From Paraphysomonas bandaiensis (Eukaryota > Chrysophyceae): DNA of 64,000 nt. This document shows, piece after piece, positions 10,305 through 21,491 of the stretch. A model generated the notes under the pieces. The model saw only the letters and a list, made by a program, of their open reading frames with translations, had not been told where the DNA came from and ran no database searches. Position numbers and translations under genes: made by a program. Positions within the stretch are counted from its first letter, which is position 1. Every line of letters begins with the position of its first letter. Location of the stretch: positions 62,001-126,000 of the forward strand of contig CBFFRP010000338.1 of the NCBI GenBank assembly GCA_965644295.1, written 5' to 3'.

Positions 10305-11980
10305 ATGTTTCCGAGATTATCGAGATCGAGAAGAAAGTTGAAAACGACAGATATGTATCTTCTCCACACATGCCACCCAGATGTTATCCATGGGTCACCG
10401 GAGAGTGAAGATGACGCTGTTAAACGTACAACTAGAAATAGTATGTCGTGGGCAGATCGTGAGAGCATATTGCTGTTACTGGTGTTGTATACACTTCAAG
10501 GTTTGAGCGCTATGTTCCTCTACGTAAGATATTGTGATGCTATAATTTAATTTTAGGAATTCCATTGGGACTAAGTGGAAGTATCCCTATTATAATGAAA
10601 GAAAATGGAGCTACTTACGATCAACTGTCTGTATTCAGCTTAGTGTCTCTTCCATTCTCATTGAAATTGCTTTGGGCCCCACTCGTCGACACCCTATATA
10701 TACCTTCCGTAGGTCGTCGTAAAACATGGCTTATCCCGGTTCAACTGTTATGCGGTATAGTCATGTTGTTTGGATCGTACCGAATAGGCAGTTGGATTAG
10801 CGATACCAGAACTCATGAAGATACGTCGGGGCCTGATAGCTCATCCCTGACTGTATTTTTTCTCTTTCTATACATTCTGATGGCGACGCAAGATATTGCT
10901 GTAGATGGTTGGGCTCTCACGATGTTATCTCGAGAGAATATTGGTTATGCTTCTACCTGTAATGCTGTTGGTCAGGTATTAGGCTATTTTTTGGCTAATC
11001 AAGGATTTATAATTCTCAGTGACCGTGGGTGGTGCCAGCGCCACCTCGGTATGAATTCCTCTTTGGTTGACTTGTCATCGTTTGTTCATTTCTGGGGGGT
11101 TATATTTATTGTTGTTACGGTAGTGGTGTGGATAGGGAAAAAGGAAGTTGCTCTGGAGTCTGCGCGTGACCATCCAGAGAGCATACATGATACATACTCC
11201 CACATTATCTCCATATTCCGCCTTAAAACAGTACAAGTACTTGTCCTTGTATTGCTTTCTGCGCGAATACCATTTGGTCCTTCGGATGGAGTCTCAATGT
11301 TTAAGTTTCAAGAGTACGGAATGCCAAAAGCGGATATTGCGTCGGTGTCTCCGTTTTTGCTAGTTCTAAGTCTTGTTTTACCGGCGTTTATTAGCCCTTA
11401 CACGAACCAACAAGCAATGATGATCTATATGCTCGGACTAGTTCTCAAATTCGTGACATCGTTGCTAATTTGGTGCATCTTTCAGCTTGCAGTGATTGAA
11501 TATGATACTACTTCGGAGAACACTTCCACTTCTTTTTATATGCTATTCATCATAGTTTTAAGTTTGAATGAAATTGCTAGCAACATGGCCTTTGGAGCTC
11601 AGATGGCATTTTTTGCGAAAGTGTCTGACCCGTCAATTGGAGGGACCTATATGACTCTCTTGAACACTGTTTCTAATCTTGGATCGAAATGGCCTAACGT
11701 TATATCGCTGTGGTTAGTCCCGAAGCTCACGTACTATGAATGCACTGGACCAATGCACTACTTTTGTTGGAATTGTGGCGATTCGTTATCTAGTTGTCTA
11801 AATGAAGGAGGCTCGTTCCACGTATACCTTGATGGCTATACGGTTTTGCAATTTGTCTGTGGAGTGTTAGGTTTATTTTGGCTGATATTTTTTCACCGAA
11901 GGATATCTGCTTTAGACTTGACTTCTAGTCAGGAATGGCTTACGACTTCCACAGTTCGTGATGCACATAAAATAGTTTAG
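10305..11980 (+). CDS. SLC33A1: Acetyl-CoA transporter, SLC33A1 family (MFS)
   Basis: Two exons, 10305-10500 and 10557-11980, with a 56-bp intron. The join restores LLLLVLYTLQG-IPLGLSGSIPI, matching the family's first-helix signature. PFSLKLLWAPLVDTLYIPSVGRRKTWLIP is the typical MFS loop-2 region with its GRRK charge cluster. DIAVDGWALTML is the conserved helix-4 motif. The 539-aa length is close to the usual 550. About 11-12 TM helices are visible, and the Cys-rich CTGPMHYFCWNCGDSLSSC loop near the C-terminus fits the family's extramembrane loop. It moves acetyl-CoA into the ER/Golgi lumen for acetylation of glycans and proteins. The start is the first in-frame ATG. An alternative donor after FLY at 10523 would break the frame and is rejected. 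Confidence 0.95.
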
Positions 11981-13540
11981 GAGTAGGATTTTCACATTCC
12001 AAGGATATGCTTAATAGAGTGACATATGACGCTAATTTAATAAGGTATTCTGTTGTCATTTTATTAGAGACTTATGACGAGGTAACAGAACTGAATGTTG
12101 TTTTGTTTAAGATGCGTTCTAAACGCAGTGGAATTCGAGTAATGAATAATGTGGTCAAAAGAGGATTGAATAAGCACTGTAACTTAAACACTTAAACGTT
12201 GAAGTTTATTAAAGCTAAGATTTTATGTTTGATATTTGATATCTCTAGTCTTGAATGGCTATCATTTTTTTACCTTCCAAAAGACATCCTTGACAGAGGT
12301 TTTGCCCTTGTTATTTCCTTTACATATTATTTATATACTTATAAATAATTCTATAAATAATTACTTTATATAATAAAAAATTAAGGGATAACATTTACAC
12401 CCAGTTGGCGTAATAGAAAAATATGAAGAAGAGATGCCTCCTTCAGGGAGGATTGGAGGGTGAAAAAGTGATCGCCTCCTCCCGCTTCATTTATCATTTT
12501 AGCAAAATAAAGGTGTGTGGGTGAATTCTACAATATTAATTACTTTGCGAAATACTATTCAATATTTGGATATAGGTAGAAGATAGAAGTGTTACTAAGT
12601 GTCGAAGTTTGATAGTGCTACTAAGAGTGAAGTGAAGTAAGTGTTACTAAGTGTATCAGTTATCAGTTGTAATATTGATTTGTAATATTACAGTACGATT
12701 TGTAATAGTGAACATGAAAAGATTTTCGTTGCAGGTAGTCATCATAATTGTTCGATGTTATTACAGTAGATGAGTTATGTGATTATGACGAGTCGTTTAT
12801 GATTAATCAAGTATGTTTTCTAAAACACACTAGCATGAAGCATGAGCAATATATATCAATATATTGCAATATATTGCGATGACAAATTTTGCTAAAATAA
12901 TAATCAATATATTGTAGCAAGCAAAAATATATAATTGCAATCCAATATATTTTTGACTGGCCCTGATCAGTTCTGTTCAGAGTATTTCTACGTGCTACAG
13001 TATTAATGACATTAACCCCATAAAGCACAACATCAGAGTTAATAGCTGTACATGATTGTACTCTATTGTATTATGATTTATGATTTTACTTCAAGCATAT
13101 TTAATATGTATCTAGATTCCGGATGTCCTTGTCATTATTGGCTGAAAGAGTTATTAGGCTTACATCAAAGTTCACTACTTTACCTTACTACTGTAAATAC
13201 AAACCTGGTGACTACTGTGTTATTCACTCGACATTCGGGCAGCTTAACTACAGATTACGATGTTATTGTTTGTAAGATTCACATTACTTGCGTTGGGAAT
13301 CGTTGTATACATGGTGTTCGTCAGCTACATTTCTTTCGTTTCGACATAAATTATGTAGACGACAAGACATTTACTATTCCAGAGCTCTTAAACAATGGGC
13401 GCTACGGTCATACAAACGCAACGGCACAAGCATTGAACAAGAATTCTCAGAGGTATAAGAGAGTAAGTGACGAGTGCTATAGAGTAATATTATAAAACAG
13501 AGGGCGTGCATATAACAAGCAAACTATCCCTAAAATTTAT
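11981..13540. other. AT-rich intergenic region with unresolved coding potential
   Basis: 12007-12790 holds nothing recognisable. 12600-12660 has short imperfect repeats of GTGTTACTAAGTG. 12845-12950 is dense in AATATATTG strings. 13255-13475 is GC-richer and open in several frames, including a start followed by MLLFVRFTLLALGIVVYM (a TM-like helix) and a nearby basic segment (ALKQWALRSYKRNGTS). Splicing could join these, but no model is convincing, so I call no gene. Confidence 0.4.
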
Positions 13541-13873
13541 CTAATATATGTATACGAGTGCGTAGGTCATTGTCCAAAAAAGAATAAATGATAAACCATT
13601 CTTCTGAAGGTCACTAACCAGAAAAGAAATTACCGAGCAGTTCATATATTGTTTAAAGTCGAAGCCCATTTTCAAGGAGAGCGCAAACGCAACCGCAGCA
13701 TAGACAATCACGAAACTTATCAACCCCTGAAGCCCAGTGTGCCCTAACACTCCTGCGACAATACCGCCAATGATGCAAATGAAAGTACGAGCGATATCCA
13801 CTTGTTTCATGTTTTGCTGCAGATTCTCAACTGAAACGCGATTAGCATCTTCTTCAGACACCGGTTGCTGCAT
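13541..13873 (-). CDS. EMC6: ER membrane protein complex subunit 6
   Basis: An intronless 110-aa protein, the same length as human EMC6. The N-terminal soluble part carries the conserved Asn (LQQNMKQVDIARTF), then a first hydrophobic hairpin with the family GGIVAGVLGHTGLQGLI motif (consensus G-x-x-A-G-I-L-G-x-T-G-L-x-G). A second helix is followed by the C-terminal ILFWTMTYALVYIY ending, equivalent to LFWT..YGMVHVY. EMC6 is a core subunit of the ER insertase that places tail-anchored and multi-pass helices into the membrane. It is transcribed divergently from GDT1, with 327 bp between the two ATGs. The match to the family is clear over the whole length. Confidence 0.92.
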   Translation of the reverse strand: MQQPVSEEDANRVSVENLQQNMKQVDIARTFICIIGGIVAGVLGHTGLQGLISFVIVYAAVAFALSLKMGFDFKQYMNCSVISFLVSDLQKNGLSFILFWTMTYALVYIY

Positions 13874-14200
13874 ACTTTTAGATGGAAATGTAAGTTAAGC
13901 TGGTAATAAGTGTTGCTGGGCTGGTATTATTATTGATAGCGCACCATATACATGACGGCACGAATGAAAGCACGGAGTAGAGTACAGCAGAGTACAGCAA
14001 TAGTTGTATTATATCAGTCACTGTATTCAGACGTATTCCTATTAAGTATTCCAACATATTTTAGAATACCGTATTGTAGACACAGTTTGGCAGATAGTCG
14101 TACAGTTAGCTCTGATTATGTGAATGACAACACAACGTAGAGCACCGCACACGCAGGTTATATATCACTTACTATACATAGTGTGCGACCACCTGTAGGA

Positions 14201-15231
14201 ATGATTCGCACTTTAGTTCTCTGTCTTACGACTCTCGCCTTGTTTTCAAGCGTGTGTTTAGCGGATAAATTCGATAGATTAGATGCCAATCACGATGGTT
14301 TTTTGGACAGAAATGAGTACAGTACACTGGCCCACGAATTACGAGGTGCAGTAGAGCCCTTTATAACAGTTGATGGAATGGAAATAAAGGAGAACGTTAT
14401 TTCGGGAGGAACGTCATCAGGCTGGACAAGCACTGTGGCTGAAGACTTTGTCTCTGGCGTTCTCAACTCTCTTGTTGTCATCATTGTCACCGAAATTGGC
14501 GACAAAACTTTTTTCATTGCTGCTGTTTTAGCGATGCGCAATGGTAGAATGGTTGTTTATCTAGGGTGTATGGGTAAGATTGTATTTCTTTTTTCGTAGT
14601 GGTGTGATAGCCATTGTCTTTCAGTTGCTCTTGCTGCAATGCACGTTTTATCATGCCTGATGGGCTACGCGCTTCCTGCTCTTCTACCCAAAGTGTACAC
14701 ACATTATGCAAGCGCGGTAAGATAAAAATATTGTTGTCGAGTGTATAACGATATGGATATACGCAGCTTCTTTTTCTCTATTTTGGATTTCGGTTGTTGA
14801 AGGACGCACATGAGTTGGGCGACGGGCCGTCGGAGGAATTGCAGGAAGTGGAGGAAGAATTAATTGAAAAGAAGGATGCCAGTAGAATGACAAGTGATGA
14901 TCTTGAAGACAACAAACCCCCCGAAAGTGCTACAGGAGCATATGCTGGAGCTTTGAAGAGTGAACATTTGAAAGTTTTCACCCAGGCACTGACCTTGACT
15001 TTTCTTGCGGAGTGGGGTGATCGGTCACAAATTGCTACCATCGCCTTGGCTTCATCAAAGAATCCGTTTGGAGTTATTGTGGGTGGACTTGTGGGTCACG
15101 CTCTTTGTACAGGAGTGGCTGTACTAGGTGGACGAATGTTGGCGGCGCGCATATCTGAGAGAACTGTGCACTTTGTGGGGGGTATTTTGTTCTTGGTGTG
15201 CGCTCTCCACTCATTTATTGTGGGCCCCTGA
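14201..15231 (+). CDS. GDT1: GDT1/TMEM165 family Mn2+/Ca2+ transporter with N-terminal EF-hand
   Basis: Three exons, 14201-14573, 14625-14716 and 14767-15231 (introns 51 and 50 bp, phases agree), giving 309 aa. Residues 1-21 are a signal peptide (ATG at 14201). The UPF0016 family hallmarks are present twice: EIGDKT at 98-103 and EWGDRS at 237-242, the E-x-G-D-K/R-T/S motifs that form the cation path. The halves are joined by an acidic linker (ELGDGPSEELQEVEEELIEKK), as in human TMEM165, and LLFLYFGFRLL matches the fourth-helix region. It acts in Golgi-type membranes exchanging Mn2+/Ca2+ for protons, supporting glycosylation. Residues 28-39 form a canonical EF-hand loop (D28, N30, D32, D36, E39), not part of the usual family architecture. 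Confidence 0.95.
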
Positions 15232-15654
15232 AGAAACTGCAATGGATGGTTCATCAATGTTGATGTAATATTATGTTGCAATTCTCGAGTGTGTAGTTTA
15301 ATGGTATTCGATTGTTCGTTGGCGGAAATGTATTGACTGCACACATGAATGTTTACACGCTTCGGCTGAATCTTTAGTGAAAACGTGTGGATATAATCTT
15401 ATCATTATTCCTACATTAATTTAAATTGCACGAATACTCAGAAAGGAAGTATCATACCTTTTTTGTAGTTGTTTTGTCGCGTTAAAAATCCACTAGCTAC
15501 ATATATAATATATATATATATACAAAATCGGGAGCCCGATATCTGATATGGCTCACAATTATCATATAATACAGATTTCTCACTTTAATTCCTGTTATAC
15601 TTTGTTATGGCGAACTATTGTAAGCGAGGAACATATTTAGCCTTGTAAAGGTGT

Positions 15655-15770
15655 TACAAGTCCTTGGGTCTTGACGACTAAACAGGTATCCGATGTATTG
15701 GGCTGCCTGCTGGCCTGCTGCATGCTGCAGTCAAGTATCCGGGCTGTTCACCTTCAGGGTTTGTAGAGTT
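15655..15770 (+). repeat. Dispersed repeat family 2 copy
   Basis: Shares GTATTGGGCTGCCTGCTG and GTATCCGGGCTGTTCACCTT with 16513-16610 and 25378-25470. This copy has an extra GCTGCATGCTGCAG segment. Confidence 0.75.
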
Positions 15771-16512
15771 CTGCAATATGATGTGATACATATTGTGCAA
15801 TTGAGGTGATTTAATAGTGTGCAATAGGTGAAGTCAACTCATAGGTGTAACGGGTGATTACAGTTACAAAGGAATTAAATTCAGTTACTGATGTGTGACT
15901 ATACAAGATATAGAACTGACTGATGAACATATGATAAACAGATGTTTTATAAGATGTTACACGAATATGTAGCTAAGTGTTCAGAATAATAATTATAATT
16001 TCATACTTGAAAGTGCATTGTGTTCAACATAGCAAGGTAGAGAAAAGTTAACTTCAGTGAAATGTCCAACTCTAAAAGGGTTCAAAATCCTGAATTCAGC
16101 AGATGTCCTAAAATACTAATTCAGTAAATTGATGTTGTGACTACTGTATAATAATATAAGTAAAATAACTATACTAAGTAATCACAGGACTCACCTAATT
16201 AAAATTATTATAGTTATTTCCATCATCCATTGCAACTTGCAACTACGCTTCCGCCATTTAATATTATATGAATACTACTAAATAGTCACGATCTTATTCA
16301 CTCTCTATATTTCAGGTAATCTAACACATGTAACGACAGCTCATAGATCTAGTACAGAATTTAATTACCGTATTCATATCTATCGCTCATAGACCAAAAT
16401 TCTATAAATCACAGCTTCTAATATCCTCAACAGTAAAAATTAGTTTGAAGTTCAAGTTTATGGTTTAAGTCTATAAATACAAGTTGAAACACCCTTTAAG
16501 TTCCTATTAAAA

Positions 16513-16610
16513 GCGTCTGGGAATGGGCCCACCTCAAGAGCATCCGGTGTATTGGACTGCCTACTGAAGACAATCAAGCGGACTGTTTACCTTCAGGACG
16601 GAGAGCGTGA
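16513..16610 (+). repeat. Dispersed repeat family 2 copy
   Basis: TCTGGGAATGGGCCCACCTC, GAGCATCCGGTGTATTGG and TTTACCTTCAGGACGGAGAG match 25378-25470 in order and spacing. Confidence 0.85.
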
Positions 16611-16968
16611 ATAGATTTCCGAATAATTATGCTGACTTTCATAACAATGACTTTTATTTTAGCCCTCATCCCTCAGAATAATTAGGGTTATGTAGACTAT
16701 CATAGGCTTTGCTAGGCACCACGCGATATTGTAAGTACAAATTGTTTATTATAACACTTTTTCTTGATATTATGACGGCAATATTAAATACATAAGCAAT
16801 GTCCTGTGATTATAGTCTGATTATACAATTGCGAGCGGGCTACTATTCACCAGTTTTGTTCTCAATAGTATAATGAGATTAATTACAATATGAAATGAAT
16901 ATGGAACCATTCTACGTATACGCCATCCACTGACACATGAAGCACATCCAGCCACATCAAGAAATAGG

Positions 16969-18431
16969 TTAATTGTACACCATATACTTTGGAGTGGAAG
17001 AGAACTTCTGATAGCCTTTAATAACCTAAAATACTACGGTTAGGAGGATTGATTCGACATACAGGGAGTGTCACCTTGTTGATGGAGTCCAGAAAGTCCT
17101 TCTCAGACACGCTTTTCCTACGAGCTCTGATGGCAAACATGCCAGCTTCTGTGCACACAGACCGCAGTTCAGCACCTACGATACGACGTAAATATCATGA
17201 CTGGTCGTCTACTTTTACGTGAGTGGAATACCTGTGGTGTTCGGACAAAGTCGGGCGAGTAACTCATAACGTATATCGCGATCGACACTCATCACCTTGG
17301 CATGTATACGGAGGATATGTGTCCGTCCTTCCAAGTCTGGCAACCCAAACTCCACCTTTCGGTCTAATCTACCAGGGCGCAAAAGAGCAGGATCAAGAGT
17401 ATCCGGTCGATTGGTAGCCATTAACACCTTGATATTTCCCCTCGAGTCGAAACCGTCCAGCTCGGTAACAATCTGAAGCATTGTACGCTGAACCTCGTTA
17501 TCCGAGTTATTATCGTCACCACCACTGCGGGCGCCTCCAATGGCATCCACCTCGTCAAAGAATATGATACAATTTTTTTTCGACCTTGCTAAAGAAAATA
17601 GCTCACGAACCATACGAGCACCTTCTCCAACATACCGTTGGACCAGTTCGCTCCCGATGACGCGGATAAAGGTAGCATCAGTGCGGTTCGCCACAGCACG
17701 GGCAGAGAGAGTCTTACCAGTACCAGGCGGACCGTACAATAGCACGCCCTTCGGTGGGTCTATGCCCAGAGTCACAAATCTCTCAGGGTGGAGAAGAGGG
17801 ATTTCCACCACCTCACGGAGTTGCTCCAATGCCTTCTTACATCCGCCAACATCATCGTATGTCACATCTGGTTTCTCCTCGACTTCCATTAACGATACTG
17901 TAGGGTCAATCTTCGGAGGTAAAGGTATTTGAATAGCATATTTTGTGCGATCAACGCCCACACGCATCCCTTCTTCGATATCCGTCGGTGAGACTTTCTC
18001 CCCTAACCCAACAACAAATTTTGCAATCTGACGAATATTTATTAAATATTTGGGGTCTTCATTTCCAATATTCACAATTTTAGTACACCTCGCCACTTGA
18101 AGCGGCTGTTCCTCCTGCATCATCTGTTTGTCTGAGACTAAGTCCCATTGCGACGGAAGAGATAGTCCCGTGTCACTCTCTTTAATCCCTATGAGCTCCT
18201 TTACTGTCTCCTGATGCTGTTTAATATCTGCCTCCACAGATTTGATTGCTACTGTATACGGACCCAGCCCATACGTCTTGAGCAGTGCAATATCCCCTAC
18301 ACACATACGAACACTTAACATGCATATATCATCGCACATAGAGATGCACCTTCATCCAGAGCTACCACTGGCTTATCATCATCCTCATCTTCATAGTTCT
18401 TTGTATTCTTCGTTTGACACTCCCCTGTCAT
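16969..18431 (-). CDS. PSMC2: 26S proteasome regulatory particle ATPase Rpt1 (PSMC2)
   Basis: Four exons on the minus strand: 18350-18431, 17232-18296, 17075-17175 and 16969-17025 (introns 53, 56 and 49 bp), giving 434 aa against 433 in human. Splicing restores the conserved joins [33 protein letters not shown] and [15 protein letters not shown]. Walker A GPPGTGKT is at about 216-223, Walker B IIFFDE at about 271-276, and the SRH region ends [20 protein letters not shown]. The C-terminus ends YMVYN, close to the usual YMTYN. It is one of six AAA+ ATPases that unfold substrates and open the 20S gate. An upstream in-frame ATG within intron 1 (18339) is spurious because the spliced first exon fits the family better. 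It is divergent from the ARMC9-like gene. Confidence 0.97.
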
Positions 18432-18875
18432 GGTGATGCGTTGCTAATATAACTCCACTGACAGGTGTATGTATGCATGCATGTATGTACGTATATATGA
18501 GCTGTTCCGGAAATAGTAATGAGAATATGCATGACAAATACCACGGTATACGGCGGTATAGGTGACGGTATATACTCATCGATGTATACAGTTGTAGTCC
18601 CTAATACTGTGCTCCACACCTACAAAAAATATCATAAAAAATTCTGTCTCACAGTTACCGTTTCAAGAGTGCGCAGGCTGGAGCAGAGAGAGCAGAGGAG
18701 GCTGCCACAGTATAAAATCAGCAACATTAAACAGCGTGCGCATGTAATGAAATGAATCCAATTAACGATGTAGTAAATAAAATTTTCTATTTACAAATGA
18801 ATGTAGTACTATAATTCATATCTCTCCTAGCTACCTACAAGAAGAACTTAAAGTATTAAGGAAGCTTCTGGTATT
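18432..18875. promoter_or_regulatory. Divergent PSMC2 / ARMC9-like intergenic region
   Basis: 444 bp separate the two start codons. 18545-18560 carries GGTATACGGCGGTATA, an exact 16-bp match to 6463-6478, followed by another GACGGTATA. Purine-rich GAGCAGAGAGAGCAGAGGAG lies at about 18680-18700. Regulatory function is inferred from position only. Confidence 0.3.
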
Positions 18876-21224
18876 ATGGATTTAGAGACAGTGGATCAGC
18901 TCGTAGAGGATTATTTGAAGTATCGCAACTATCGCGAGAGTTATCAGGCGATGAAGTTAGAGAGAAAAGCCAGCTCAGAGATCCGAACCACGGACTCTAA
19001 TAATAAAGATATAACAGATAGAATAATGCATGCTCTTGAGAAGTGTGAGAGCCTACGGTTACTGACTCTATGGGATACTCATATCATTCAGACGTTGCAT
19101 GTTCACCCTCCTGAAACGGTCGCTGCTGCCCGAGTTGCTGAGTTTTATCTTCACTTGTGTTGTGCGACACACCCTTTTCGAGACGATACGCTACGAACAA
19201 TCAACTCACCCGCAGAAGCTGCTAAGTATGCAGCTCGCAGTATGACTGTGTTTAAGAACTTCACTGAGACTAGAGGCAAGAGACTCCTCAAGACACCTGA
19301 GTTTCAAGGATTTAAAAATTTGCATAAAATTGCTTTTCCACCTACGCACCCAACATACTCGTATATGTTTAGACCCGAGTGGCAAAAGATGGCTAAAGCT
19401 CGGGTTGCAGCTTTTTTAGAAGCCTATTTCAAAGAGCAGCAATCCCCTGTTCTATACTCACTTTTGACCAAGGCGGCTGAAAACCAAGCGTCTGCTGTTG
19501 CAACACGTGAAGAAGAAATTAGATCGGTTTTTAAAAAGAGAGAAGAGAAGTTATTAGACTTTTCCAGGAGCATATATGCTATATCGAACGACTTGTTAAA
19601 TGCCATTGACGAAGGTGGCGAAATCGACAAGGATTTCTTGTATCGATTTCGACTGAAGTTTGATGAGTTCCATGAAGTACTTGGGTCAGAGCCCCCAAGA
19701 CCTTCTCCAGGTGTTCGCCGTAAGCGCAGGGGGCGTAGGGGAAAGAAGCACGGCGACAAGGAGCCCCACTTTAACGATCTTGACTACTCAGTCATCAGCC
19801 ATGAGCTATCTTCCATGGTCGGAGAAGTGGAAACGGAATTGGCTTCTTTATCCAATCCCAACAAAAGACTGAGCTGTATAGATGTGGAAATGGCGATGCA
19901 GTCTGCTATGCAGGGTAGTTCAATATATAATGCTATGCGGGAGTTTATGACGCGAGAACGAGATGACTCAGCCGTACCAGGGGATGATGGACAACTTGTG
20001 AGTACCCCAGAAGGTGTCACTGCAACTCGTAGGAATGCTGCCCGACGATTTATTGAGCAGGATATATTTGATCTCAGACATAGTGGAGGGCTCACTCGGG
20101 ATCATTTGGCATCTGGTGATCAGTTAGACAGAAGCAATGCAGCCCCAGCCAGCTATGTAACCACTTTCCTTACCGCATTCTCCAAGAATGCTGCTAGTCT
20201 CTGCACACATCCCTATAACAAAGACATGGCGAGCCCACCAATGGGCCAGTCCGTAACTGGGAACATGGAAAATCACTATGGAGAGCTATTTGAGGCATCA
20301 TGTGCTCTGGCATTTAACATGTGTCGTATGCTCGCAACTATTAGTCTCACCCTACCACTGAAAGAAATCCAGGAGGCATCGGAGAAGAATGACCTTGGAC
20401 CTGGGCTCCACGCCGTGTACTCATGTGTTGCTGATACGCTGATGTCTCTTCCGGCTGTATCGGAGGACCATGCTATTGTCGACTCGGCGCGAAAACTGAT
20501 GTTGATTCTGCTAATCACGTTGAGCCATGATAGGAAGCACAAGTTAACAGCTATCAAGAGGGGGTGCGTGGAGTGGGCGTGCAAGTTCATAGAGAACCGG
20601 AATAGTTCTGCGGATAGTCCGACCACTAGTGATGATGGTGTGCTGTTTTTGCTGTGTGTGTGTTTGGTGTGCTGTGTAGTTGAGAACCCTGAAGCTCGCC
20701 GCGCCGTGGTAGCTTCGAAGAAAACAGAATCCGCGTGTCGAAGTGTCCTGCCGGCACTGGTTACTGTCATCGCAGGAGAAGATAAAATCGAGGTTGGGCC
20801 TTATCAAAGTACTCTCCGTCAACTGTGCTTGCGTTTCATTTGTGCTCTCTTGACCGAAAGGGCAGTTCGTGAAGCTCTTTTTAGTGAGGGAGGAGATATG
20901 AAGGAATCCTTACAGTCCGCCTTGCAACCCTTTCTGGATGATGTGGAAATTTCCAAAGAACACTCCTTGGCGAGTGATATTTTAAGTTTAGTCGATGGGT
21001 CTGCAGATAAAAGTACATGTGTTTTTCCTAGCGTTACGGAATCTGCTGATTTCATGGATAATTTGTTTTGGCATACTCTATTGAACCTTCCTGAAGATGT
21101 TCACTCGATGGAATACAGGGAGTCACACCCAAAAGAATCCGGTTTGGCGCTGCTAGTGAATTACACCAAGTCGTATATTGAAGAGCATGGCAACCTTTAC
21201 GAAGCAACCGGCGAAGATGTATGA
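18876..21224 (+). CDS. ARMC9: ARMC9-like LisH/armadillo ciliary protein
   Basis: A single exon encoding 782 aa from the ATG at 18876. Residues about 4-36 (VDQLVEDYLKYRNYRESYQA) form a LisH dimerisation motif. Residues about 65-165 follow the ARMC9 order: a W-D-x-H-I segment, EFYLHLCCA, FKNFTETRGKRLLKTPEFQGF and a Pro-rich segment ending in P-x-H-P-x-Y-x-x-M-F, matching the vertebrate FKTYLETKG..L..T.EF and P..HPSF..LF blocks. A charged coiled-coil-like stretch and a basic KRRGRRGKKH patch follow. The C-terminal half (about 430-700) is helical with alternating leucines, consistent with armadillo-like repeats. ARMC9 localises to the basal body and is linked to ciliary stability and Joubert syndrome in animals. 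Orthology is by eye; the N-terminal third is the strongest part. Confidence 0.75.
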   Translation: MDLETVDQLVEDYLKYRNYRESYQAMKLERKASSEIRTTDSNNKDITDRIMHALEKCESLRLLTLWDTHIIQTLHVHPPETVAAARVAEFYLHLCCATHPFRDDTLRTINSPAEAAKYAARSMTVFKNFTETRGKRLLKTPEFQGFKNLHKIAFPPTHPTYSYMFRPEWQKMAKARVAAFLEAYFKEQQSPVLYSLLTKAAENQASAVATREEEIRSVFKKREEKLLDFSRSIYAISNDLLNAIDEGGEIDKDFLYRFRLKFDEFHEVLGSEPPRPSPGVRRKRRGRRGKKHGDKEPHFNDLDYSVISHELSSMVGEVETELASLSNPNKRLSCIDVEMAMQSAMQGSSIYNAMREFMTRERDDSAVPGDDGQLVSTPEGVTATRRNAARRFIEQDIFDLRHSGGLTRDHLASGDQLDRSNAAPASYVTTFLTAFSKNAASLCTHPYNKDMASPPMGQSVTGNMENHYGELFEASCALAFNMCRMLATISLTLPLKEIQEASEKNDLGPGLHAVYSCVADTLMSLPAVSEDHAIVDSARKLMLILLITLSHDRKHKLTAIKRGCVEWACKFIENRNSSADSPTTSDDGVLFLLCVCLVCCVVENPEARRAVVASKKTESACRSVLPALVTVIAGEDKIEVGPYQSTLRQLCLRFICALLTERAVREALFSEGGDMKESLQSALQPFLDDVEISKEHSLASDILSLVDGSADKSTCVFPSVTESADFMDNLFWHTLLNLPEDVHSMEYRESHPKESGLALLVNYTKSYIEEHGNLYEATGEDV

Positions 21225-21491
21225 AATATTGTGAAAGTTGGCCGAGTTGTGTTTAGGAAATAATAATGATATGTGTAATGGATTCTTCTTTGGTACGACT
21301 GTTCATATTAGAGTTATAGGTAGAGGCATGGGGCACGATGTAGTGGTACATAATACATAGTACACTAAGCCATAATACATATCGCACGCAGGGTTCCGTA
21401 ACAATATATTACAACATTTTGTAAGATATATTGATTGGTGAACCGGCAAAAAATTCTATCAATATTGCACTCAATGTAGTCATATGCCGAG
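21225..21491. other. Short intergenic region between ARMC9-like gene and hAT relic
   Basis: No gene is seen. It is AT-rich, and TACATAATACATAG-type strings repeat near 21350-21380. Confidence 0.4.

Larger units (their letters stand above)
15232..16968. other. Intergenic region with two family-2 repeats
   Basis: No gene is recognised. It contains an AT dinucleotide run near 15505-15525 and repeat copies at 15655-15770 and 16513-16610. The rest is AT-rich. Confidence 0.5.

Noticed and set aside
10501-10556. Alternative donor at 10524 (TAC|GTAAGA) for the SLC33A1 intron
   Set aside because: It has a better donor consensus but puts exon 2 out of frame. The donor at 10501 restores the family's LQGIPLGLSG motif.
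12807-13028. Minus-strand frame rich in Ile, Tyr and Cys
   Set aside because: It is a product of AATATATTG-rich DNA; the residue composition simply reflects AT content.
16070-16100. GGTTCAAAATCC, resembling a tRNA T-arm
   Set aside because: No acceptor stem, D-arm or anticodon stem can be folded around it.
17026-17074. Read-through PSMC2 C-terminus [17 protein letters not shown]
   Set aside because: Splicing a 49-bp intron gives [18 protein letters not shown], the conserved Rpt1 ending.
18300-18339. ATG-started extension [12 protein letters not shown] before [10 protein letters not shown] in PSMC2
   Set aside because: This lies in a 53-bp intron. The spliced first exon gives [19 protein letters not shown], which matches Rpt1.
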